DNA of 64,000 bases, from NCBI RefSeq assembly GCF_001723285.1, contig NZ_LPWG01000001.1:1-64000 (forward strand), read 5' to 3'. The position numbers and the translations under genes are program-made. The first letter of the stretch is position 1. Each line of letters opens with the position of its first letter. Shown one piece after another: positions 58,295-64,000 of the stretch. Source of the stretch: Methyloceanibacter methanicus (GTDB lineage: Bacteria; Pseudomonadota; Alphaproteobacteria; Rhizobiales; Methyloligellaceae). The notes under the pieces were generated by a model. It did not search any database. It saw nothing but the letters and a program-made list of their open reading frames with translations, and was not told the origin of the DNA.

Positions 58295-58834
58295 CTACTC
58301 TCGGACTTTGAAGGCGTAGAAGATCAAAATCACGCCCTGAATAAGCAACAGCGCGCCAAAGACGAGCGGAACGGCCAGCGCTGCCGGTATTGGCGCCCCA
58401 AGCAGGATAACGCCGATGATCAGATTGATCAGGCCGAATATGAAGGAGCCCACGCCACCGCCGGTGAAGGCCCCGATGATCGCGACGATACCGATGACGA
58501 TACCGAGGATGCCGAGCCACACGACAATGGCCGTGGGCAGCACGATGGCGGAGAAAAGCGGATGCCTCAGAACGATGATGCCCGCGAGAATGCCGAGCAC
58601 ACCAATGATCAGCGACCAGTACCACGGCACGGTGTCGTCGACGAACACCCGCACCAATTCCAGCACGCCCACGAACAACCAATAGAGCCCGAGAAAGATG
58701 ACAAGCGCGACCAGCGTTTCCGCGGGCCGGGTAATCAGCAGAAAACCGAACAGGACCGACGCGATCCCTTCGAGCAGGAAGACCCACCAGATATCCGAGT
58801 GGCTCTTCGGGGCGGTCGTTGCAGCCATAGTCAT
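58295..58834 (-). CDS. HdeD-family (DUF308) membrane protein
   Basis: 179-residue integral membrane protein with six hydrophobic helices, arranged as two similar three-helix halves, the HdeD/DUF308 layout (WWVFLLEGIASVLFGFLLIT, LYWLFVGVLELVRVFVDDTV, WSLIIGVLGILAGIIVLRHP). HdeD in E. coli is linked to acid resistance, but most bacterial homologues are uncharacterised. It ends 75 bases upstream of the vWA paralogue 3 start on the same strand; whether they share a transcript is unclear. The 226 bases upstream contain a small GAGAA/TTCTC inverted repeat at 59006-59019. Confidence 0.9.
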   Translation of the reverse strand: MTMAATTAPKSHSDIWWVFLLEGIASVLFGFLLITRPAETLVALVIFLGLYWLFVGVLELVRVFVDDTVPWYWSLIIGVLGILAGIIVLRHPLFSAIVLPTAIVVWLGILGIVIGIVAIIGAFTGGGVGSFIFGLINLIIGVILLGAPIPAALAVPLVFGALLLIQGVILIFYAFKVRE

Positions 58835-59060
58835 ATCCTCCCTGATGTCGTCTCATTGTTTTCGCCGCGGGCGCGCCCGCGCTTGTGCCCAGAATTATAG
58901 CAATTTGCCTGCCGCTGTACCGGATGATGATGGGTTTCCCCTGAAATCTGCCATTTATCGAGCGCCGACATGCGGTGGCGAAGGCTGATATGCTCCCTTA
59001 TCTAAGAGAAGTGATTCTCGGAAAGCCGCCGTCAGCCGGTGCCCGGTCCCGGAGGGCCCC

Positions 59061-59897
59061 ATGATGAAACCGATCGTCCGCGTCCCCTGCTCGGTTTGGC
59101 GCGCCGACTCCGCATCGGCCACCATGACGGCCGGCACCCGCGCGATCCCAGAAGAAACCGCGATCGCCTTCACGTTCAACACGGCCTCCTACGCGGTGAT
59201 GATGGCGACGCCGCAGGACCTGGAAGACTTCGCGGTCGGCTTTGCCCTCACCGAGGGGATCGTGCCGTCCCTGGAGGCCATCGACACGGTCGAGGTGGTC
59301 GAGGAAGAGGCCGGGATCGAACTGCGCGTCTGGCTCAAGGCGAAGGACGCGGCCGAGTTCCTGGGCCGCCGTCGCAAGCTGGCCGGCCCCACGGGCTGCG
59401 GCCTCTGCGGTGTCGAAAGCCTGATCGAAGCCATGCGCCCGCCGCCCGCCGTGAGCCAGGGCCGTGTCTTCACGCCCGACGAGATCATGACCGCCGTGTC
59501 CTCGCTTGCCGCCCATCAAGAGCTCAATCGCGAGACCCGCGCAGTCCATGCCGCCGGCTTCTGGGAGCCCGCGCGGGGTCTTGTCGCCATCAGGGAAGAC
59601 GTGGGCCGTCACAACGCCCTCGACAAGCTGGCGGGCGCGCGGGCGCGCGACGGCGGCGGCGGCGGCGGCGCGCACGGCGTGATCGTTCTGACCAGCCGGG
59701 TGGCGATCGAAATGGTGCAGAAATCGGCCATGATCGGCGCGCCCGTCGTCGTGGCCGTGTCGGCGCCGACGGCGCTCGCCGTGCGCATGGCCGAGGCCTG
59801 CGGGCTGACCTTGGCCGCCGTGGCCCGCAAGGACGGATTCGAAGTCTTCACCCACCCGCACCGCATCGCCGGCGCTTCGAAAAGCGACGTGGCTTAG
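59061..59897 (+). CDS. fdhD: Formate dehydrogenase accessory sulfurtransferase FdhD
   Basis: Passes sulfur from the cysteine desulfurase to the molybdenum cofactor of formate dehydrogenase. The reactive pair is GCGLCGVES (Cys113 and Cys116), and the second family motif is AIREDVGRHNALDKLAG, then VIVLTSRVAIEMVQKSAMIG. The 278 residues are typical. Residues before HGVIVLTSR include six glycines from a GGC microsatellite (about 59652-59672). The ATG at 59061 is followed by a second ATG. It is convergent with mobA (72-base gap). The target formate dehydrogenase is not in the window. Confidence 0.95.
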   Translation: MMKPIVRVPCSVWRADSASATMTAGTRAIPEETAIAFTFNTASYAVMMATPQDLEDFAVGFALTEGIVPSLEAIDTVEVVEEEAGIELRVWLKAKDAAEFLGRRRKLAGPTGCGLCGVESLIEAMRPPPAVSQGRVFTPDEIMTAVSSLAAHQELNRETRAVHAAGFWEPARGLVAIREDVGRHNALDKLAGARARDGGGGGGAHGVIVLTSRVAIEMVQKSAMIGAPVVVAVSAPTALAVRMAEACGLTLAAVARKDGFEVFTHPHRIAGASKSDVA

Positions 59898-59969
59898 GCC
59901 ATCCAGCTTCGCCTGGTCGCCACGGAGCGTGGCCGGCCCTTTCATGGCCAGGTTTTCGTTCGCCGAGAC

Positions 59970-60593
59970 TTACTCGCAAAGGCCACGGGCCAAGTCGAGA
60001 TCCTCCGGCGTGTTGATATTGAAGAACGGGTCCAGCGCGGCGCCCCCGATCCTGATCGGCCCGAAAGCGACTTCCGCCGCCCCGTGTGCCCGCACGAACG
60101 CACTGGCTCTGCGTTCCCCGCGCGCCAGGGCCTCTGCCAGACCCTCGGCCATCGCGACCGGCCACAGCCCGATCACCGGATGAAGACCTGCCGTCGAGAC
60201 GGCCACGGCCATCGGGGCATCGCCCCGGCCTTCCGCCAACCGCTGCACGAGGTCCGGCGGAATGAACGGCGTATCGCCGGGGACGGTCACCGCGAAGCGG
60301 ACGCCGGGACATGCGGCCCGCACCCAGGACAGGCCGGCCTCGATCCCGGCCAACGGCCCCTGGAACTCCGCACGGGAATCCGGCACGACGGGCATGCCGA
60401 ACGCGGCGAAGCGGGCCGGGTCGCCATTGGCGCTCAGGACGATAGAGCCGGCCTGCGGGGCCAGGCGCGCGACGACCTCGGCCAGCACGGGCCTTTTTCC
60501 CAGCTTGAGCAGGGCCTTGTCGCCACCGCCCATCCGGCGCGATTGCCCGCCTGCAAGAACGATCCCGGCGATCTCTTCCATGTCCGTAGCCAT
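59970..60593 (-). CDS. mobA: Molybdenum cofactor guanylyltransferase
   Basis: Attaches GMP to molybdopterin to make bis-MGD for DMSO-reductase-family enzymes. The nucleotidyltransferase signature LAGGQSRRMGGGDKALLKL is near the N-terminus, with VTVPGDTPFIPPDLV and FFNINTPEDL-type text here FFNINTPEDLDLARGL later. The 207 residues are typical. It ends near the fdhD end, a common neighbourhood for Mo-cofactor genes. The start may be the ATG at 60593 or one four codons later. Confidence 0.94.
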   Translation of the reverse strand: MATDMEEIAGIVLAGGQSRRMGGGDKALLKLGKRPVLAEVVARLAPQAGSIVLSANGDPARFAAFGMPVVPDSRAEFQGPLAGIEAGLSWVRAACPGVRFAVTVPGDTPFIPPDLVQRLAEGRGDAPMAVAVSTAGLHPVIGLWPVAMAEGLAEALARGERRASAFVRAHGAAEVAFGPIRIGGAALDPFFNINTPEDLDLARGLCE

Positions 60594-60768
60594 GTCCGGA
60601 CTTTAGGGCGCCGGGCGGGGCGCCGTCACGGTCCCGTTTGCGTCTTGAAAGAGAATGCCGGACAGGCTCGCGTGCCGGAACCTTCGAGCGGATTGTTGCC
60701 GTATGCCGGGCGAAGGTCTGCCACAATGCGACCGTATAGGGCGTTCGGGGGATTCAAGGAGCTGCGCC

Positions 60769-61323
60769 ATGAAAATTCTGACAACCAGTGTGTTTGCCGC
60801 CTTCCTCGCGCTCGTCGCATCCGTCTGCGAACCGTCGTGCGCCGTGGCCGCATCCGCCCAGGAGATCGAGGACGACGTCAACGACACGCTGCACAGATTC
60901 GTCGATCAGATCGGCGGCGCGCGGCCGCTGGCCAACAAGGCCGTGGGAATCTTGGTGTTTCCCTCCATCGTCAAGGCCGGTTTCGGCATTGGCGGGGAGT
61001 ACGGCGAAGGCATGCTGATCGTCGATCAAAGGCCGGCCGGCTTCTATAATCTCGTCGGCGCATCGTTCGGCTTTCAGCTCGGCGTGCAGCAGCGCTCGGT
61101 CATCATTATGTTCATGACCCAGGACGCACTCGATCAATTCTACAGCCTGTCGGGCTTCAAGATCGGCGTGGATGCTTCGGTGGCGATCATCACGGTCGGC
61201 GTGGGCGGATCCATCGATACCGACAAGATCACGCAGCCCGTGATCGGCTTCGTGCTCGATCCGAAAGGGCTCATGTACAACCTGACGCTCGAAGGCTCCA
61301 AAATCACCAAGATCGACCGTTAA
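60769..61323 (+). CDS. Exported SYLF-domain (lipid-binding) protein
   Basis: 184 residues from the ATG at 60769 (AAGGAG seven bases upstream). A signal peptide (VFAAFLALVASVCEPSCAVA) precedes a SYLF domain, which binds phosphoinositides or lipids in eukaryotes; bacterial ones are uncharacterised periplasmic proteins. Family text: KAVGILVFPSIVKAGFGIGG, YGEGMLIVDQR, NLVGASFGFQLGVQQRSVII, and a glycine-rich end. The single gene is flanked by 100-base gaps. Confidence 0.88.
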   Translation: MKILTTSVFAAFLALVASVCEPSCAVAASAQEIEDDVNDTLHRFVDQIGGARPLANKAVGILVFPSIVKAGFGIGGEYGEGMLIVDQRPAGFYNLVGASFGFQLGVQQRSVIIMFMTQDALDQFYSLSGFKIGVDASVAIITVGVGGSIDTDKITQPVIGFVLDPKGLMYNLTLEGSKITKIDR

Positions 61324-61449
61324 GCGCGCAAGACGCGTTGATACATTCTGGCGCAGCTCTGCAATTGTCTTGTCATAAGCGGCCCCTACAGACGTAGGAT
61401 GCTGTCATAAGACGCTTGCAGGTTGTGAAACCAATGACGGGAGGATCGG

Positions 61450-61772
61450 ATGGCTGACACAGATTGGGGCGAAGACGTCAAGAAATACGTAGCGGACGCC
61501 GACGATAAGGCGATCGCGGGAATCGTACGTCACTGCGGTATCGCGCTGCAAAGCCGGGATGCATCGCTCGTGTCCTTCACCGACAAATCCGAGCTGGAGC
61601 GCGTGCGCGAGAAGTTCCTCAAGAAGAAACTCGGCCTCAGCATGTCCGACGACGAACTGGACGGCGCCATCGCGACCATCGGCGAAAAGTTGAAGGACGT
61701 GCGCAACAGAACCGCGTGACGGTCTACTACCTGCTGGCCGATCACTTCGGCAAGCTGTCCGACTTCGCCTAG
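61450..61772 (+). CDS. DUF2853 family protein (one frame break)
   Basis: Small cytoplasmic protein of unknown function. GGGAGGAT precedes the ATG. The body (DWGEDVKKYVADADDKAIAG, then IVRHCGIALQSRDASLVSFT) is intact, but the raw frame stops at 61719. One missing C near 61713 joins VRNRT to RVTVYYLLADHFGKLSDFA, the conserved end of DUF2853, with the stop at 61772. The restored protein has 107 residues, the family length. Confidence 0.88.
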
Positions 61773-61911
61773 CGTTCATCCCGCCAGCACGTCTTTCTTG
61801 GATACAGACGATGACGACGGACCCGGAGCAGCGATGCTCCGGCCGTTGAGCCGCGCCTTCTAAGCGCGCCCTATCGCGATATCTCGCCGGCGAACGAAGC
61901 CCGGCAACGCC
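61773..61911. other. Short gap with no recognised element
   Basis: About 140 bases between the DUF2853 gene and the tiny lipoprotein gene. I see no ORF, hairpin or promoter that I can support. Confidence 0.5.
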
Positions 61912-62076
61912 CTAACGGCGCGGCGCGGCGTCTTGACCGTGTTGAGGATTGGCGACGGCGCTCCGCTCTTGATTCAGCGGGCCCACGCCAAAGGCCGACA
62001 TCGGCACCTCGACCGCGCAACCCGCGACGGACAAGGCCACGAGCCCAGTGGCGACAAATAAAGCAATCTGTCTCAT
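61912..62076 (-). CDS. Tiny predicted lipoprotein, 54 residues
   Basis: Too short for the usual ORF cutoff. ATG 62076 reads MRQIALFVATGLVALSVAGC, a signal peptide with a lipobox (SVAGC, Cys20), then AVEVPMSAFGVGPLNQ and a polar tail with ERSAVANPQHGQDAAPRR to a TAG at 61914-61912. The mature form would be only about 35 residues, anchored to a membrane. No family recognised. A 20-base inverted repeat lies 50 bases upstream. No strong ribosome site. Confidence 0.65.
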   Translation of the reverse strand: MRQIALFVATGLVALSVAGCAVEVPMSAFGVGPLNQERSAVANPQHGQDAAPRR

Positions 62077-62125
62077 GATCGCGTCGTACAAAATCTTATG
62101 GTTCGAGCAAAGGACTCCACCCTAC

Positions 62126-62145
62126 TTAGGAATCAATTTTCCTAA
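62126..62145. repeat. Inverted repeat TTAGGAA-N6-TTCCTAA
   Basis: Perfect 7-bp arms (62126-62132 and 62139-62145) separated by TCAATT, in an AT-rich stretch between the tiny lipoprotein and the chorismate mutase gene. Possible operator for the lipoprotein gene; the regulator is not known. Confidence 0.5.
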
Positions 62146-62219
62146 AAACAGGGCGAAACCTTGGAGAAAACGGCGACATGGTTAGAAAAGGGTGACCGGG
62201 CGCCGGGGCTTGACCGCCC

Positions 62220-62768
62220 TTAAGGGCAATCCACGCGCGCGCCCAGCACGCCGTCGACGGCCACGGCCCAGGCGCGCGGTACGTTCGCGAGCGTTTCCGG
62301 GATCGGCCTCAGGATGGACACGGCCGAGCACCCGGTGAGCTCACGGCTGTTCTCGGCCATGGACACGATCAAGTCGGCCGAAAGCGCGCCAATCCTCGGG
62401 CGCAAGTCCGCCTCGAGATCCGGGACATCCGCGAGCCGTTCGACGCCCCCTGACCGCCATGTGTCGAAATAGAAACGCTGCACGATCTTGGCCGCCTCCA
62501 TCTGCGCCACGATGAATCGCCGCGCCAGCCGAACATCGAGCCCCGCGGCGCGCGACCGCGCCAGAGCCGCCGCGAGCACATTGGCCTCGCGGACCGGGTC
62601 GTCGATCGGGAGCCGCTCGTTCCATTTATGGGCGGCCACCTGCTCCATGAGACCCAGACGCTCGACCAACAAATGGCGGAGAGCGTGCACGCCGCCGGCG
62701 GGGTCGGCGCCGGCCGGACCATTGGCCGACGCCAGGATCGCGAGCAGGACCAGAACCACCTGGCGCAT
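62220..62768 (-). CDS. Periplasmic chorismate mutase (AroQ-gamma type)
   Basis: Exported enzyme of the AroQ fold that turns chorismate into prephenate. Signal peptide MRQVVLVLLAILASANG, cleavage after about 21. The mutase helix 1 pattern is RHLLVERLGLMEQVAAHKWN (Arg and Lys active-site residues), with DPVREANVLAAALARSRAAG and FIVAQMEAAKIVQRFYFDTW, typical of the secreted gamma class (182 residues). The ATG at 62768 is used; the longer frame to 62954 overlaps the divergent gene. Its physiological role in the periplasm is unresolved in known bacteria. Confidence 0.85.
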   Translation of the reverse strand: MRQVVLVLLAILASANGPAGADPAGGVHALRHLLVERLGLMEQVAAHKWNERLPIDDPVREANVLAAALARSRAAGLDVRLARRFIVAQMEAAKIVQRFYFDTWRSGGVERLADVPDLEADLRPRIGALSADLIVSMAENSRELTGCSAVSILRPIPETLANVPRAWAVAVDGVLGARVDCP

Positions 62769-62868
62769 TGTGTTCCGTCTCCGTCCTATCGGCACGCCGC
62801 CCAAAGGCGCTATAAGGGACGGCGCGCCGTCTTGCGCCGTCCTCTTAGCAACAAAGGCCCTCAAAGAC

Positions 62869-64000
62869 ATGCCCGCCCGTTCACACTCCATGCTGCCACG
62901 TGTTCGCAATGTCATTCTCGGACTCGCCGCCTGCGTTTGCGCGGCCCCCGTCATTGGGGCGCCCGCGCAGGCCGACCCGCTGCTGGAGGAGACGGTCGAG
63001 TTTACCGGAACGGTCCTGTTTCTTCAGACCAAGGTCCCCGGGCTCGTGATCGGCGCCGTCCGCAACGGCGAGACCGCCGTCTACGGGTTCGGCGAAGCCA
63101 CGGATAGCGGCGAGGCGCCGGACGGCGACACCGTGATGCGGATCGGCTCGATCACGAAGGCGTTCACGGGCCAGGTGCTGGCCGCGCTCGCGGCCGACGG
63201 TACGGTCTCCCTCACCCAGCGCCTCGGCACGCTCGCGCCCGATCTCGGCTCGGGCAAGGATCCGAACGTCGCCAAAATCCGGCTGATCGACATCGCCACC
63301 CAGTCCGCCGGCATCCCGCGCGAGGTTCCCCATGAGCCGGGCCCCAAGGACAATCCGTTCAAGCCGATCACGCGCGAGGCCTTCGCCGGCTGGCTGGCCG
63401 AGAACGACCTGCTCTATCCGCCGGGAACGGGCGTGCTCTACTCCAACTTCGCCTTCGATCTCCTCGCCATCGGCCTGTCGGAGGCGGCCAAGACCCCCTA
63501 CCCGGAACTGCTGAAGGAGCACGTCACGGGGCCGCTCGGCATGACCGACACGGGCTTCACGCTCAACGACGACCAGAAGAGCCGCCTGATGCAGGGCCAC
63601 GGTTTTGACGGCAAGGCCCTGCCCGACGTTCCGACCGGCGAGGTCATTGTCGGTTCCGGCGGCCTGTATTCGACGCCGAAGGACCTGTTGCGCTGGATGC
63701 AATGGCATCTCGATCGCCTCGCGGAAAAGGACGCGGAAACCCGGATGCTCGACCACGCCGCGTACCTCGTGCGGGACAATCTCAATCCCGTGCAGGGCAT
63801 GGACGAGTCGGGCCATATGGATGCGATGAGTCTCGCCTGGGTGGTGATGATGCCGGAGAACGATCGCCCGCTGATCCTACAGAAGGCCGGCGGCCTGCAG
63901 GGAACGTTCTCCTATATCGCCTTCGCGCCGACGCGCGGCATCGCCGCCTTCGTGGCCATCAACCAGTTCGACTTCGCCGCCGCCACGACCATGGCCGAAG
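62869..64000 (+). CDS. Serine beta-lactamase-fold hydrolase (AmpH/class C-like), cut by window edge
   Basis: Exported serine hydrolase; the right end lies beyond the window. Signal peptide about 1-35 (NVILGLAACVCAAPVIGAPA). The nucleophile motif SxxK is SITK at 94-97, the YxN motif is YSN at 191-193 and the KTG-like motif is KAG in LQKAGGLQGTFSYI. The family covers D-alanyl-D-alanine carboxypeptidase, AmpH-type PBP and esterases; I cannot tell which. 377 codons are visible. It is divergent from the chorismate mutase gene with 100 bases between starts. Confidence 0.88.
   Translation, partial: MPARSHSMLPRVRNVILGLAACVCAAPVIGAPAQADPLLEETVEFTGTVLFLQTKVPGLVIGAVRNGETAVYGFGEATDSGEAPDGDTVMRIGSITKAFTGQVLAALAADGTVSLTQRLGTLAPDLGSGKDPNVAKIRLIDIATQSAGIPREVPHEPGPKDNPFKPITREAFAGWLAENDLLYPPGTGVLYSNFAFDLLAIGLSEAAKTPYPELLKEHVTGPLGMTDTGFTLNDDQKSRLMQGHGFDGKALPDVPTGEVIVGSGGLYSTPKDLLRWMQWHLDRLAEKDAETRMLDHAAYLVRDNLNPVQGMDESGHMDAMSLAWVVMMPENDRPLILQKAGGLQGTFSYIAFAPTRGIAAFVAINQFDFAAATTMAE

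Noticed and set aside
59652-59672. GGC microsatellite in fdhD as a phase-variation switch
   Set aside because: The unit is three bases, so length changes only alter the number of glycines and cannot switch the frame.

Overview
The window is a high-GC chromosomal segment of an alphaproteobacterium, most likely order Hyphomicrobiales (Methyloceanibacter/Hyphomicrobium-like is a guess). The gene content supports this: a GroEL with a GGM tail, DUF1285/DUF6111 genes beside a MoxR-DUF58-DUF4159 block, an Mla-type lipid transporter, a class I aldolase, and Mo-metabolism genes with DUF2478. I see no rRNA, tRNA, insertion sequence, prophage or CRISPR array. It reads as ordinary chromosome with a few accessory pockets.

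Layout. 1-2.5 kb: end of groEL with a strong terminator, a hicAB toxin-antitoxin pair with a palindromic operator, and the tRNA CCA-adding enzyme. 2.5-10.5 kb: DUF6111, DUF1285, then MoxR, DUF58 and two large Bat/vWA-like membrane proteins. 10.5-16 kb: GNAT, WrbA, Nudix hydrolase, metallophosphoesterase and a pair of unrecognised membrane proteins. 16-28 kb: a trehalose/alpha-glucan block (otsB divergent from otsA, a TreS-maltokinase fusion, glgX, treZ, malQ). 28-32.5 kb: a SelW-like protein, a small secreted protein, and mlaE-mlaF-mlaD with an auxiliary domain apparently fused to MlaD. 32.6-41 kb: P-type ATPase, fructose-bisphosphate aldolase, patatin lipoprotein, exported HAD hydrolase and arylsulfatase. 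41-45 kb: a Crp-type regulator, an outer-membrane channel, an NAD-dependent epimerase and a 70-residue orphan. 45-49 kb: agmatine-to-putrescine genes (aguA, aguB) with phzF-like and mutarotase genes. 48.9-52 kb: a molybdenum module (molbindin, an orphan ModC C-terminal domain, a short ModE, DUF2478, an ArsC-like protein and an EF2563/YqeB-type protein) with two Mo-box-like repeats upstream. 52-56 kb: lpxB, a Gfo/Idh/MocA oxidoreductase and a DUF1343/NamZ-type protein. 56-58.3 kb: three tandem paralogous exported vWA proteins. 58.3-64 kb: HdeD-like protein, fdhD, mobA, SYLF protein, DUF2853, a tiny lipoprotein, a periplasmic chorismate mutase and a serine beta-lactamase-fold hydrolase cut by the window edge.

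Functional links. The trehalose block can make trehalose from UDP-glucose (OtsAB), interconvert it with maltose (TreS), phosphorylate maltose (Mak), debranch glucan (GlgX) and release trehalose from trehalosyl-glucans (TreZ), but treY, glgE and glgB are not in the window. The Mo module and the later fdhD/mobA pair both serve molybdoenzymes.

A property of the sequence itself matters for every reader. About 16 genes carry one or more frame breaks, and every break is repaired by adding back missing bases, nearly always a single base in or beside a G/C run; none needs a base removed. I read these as residual deletion errors of the assembly rather than mass pseudogenisation. I therefore annotate such genes end to end and note the break site. 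Coordinates of break sites are approximate to a few bases.
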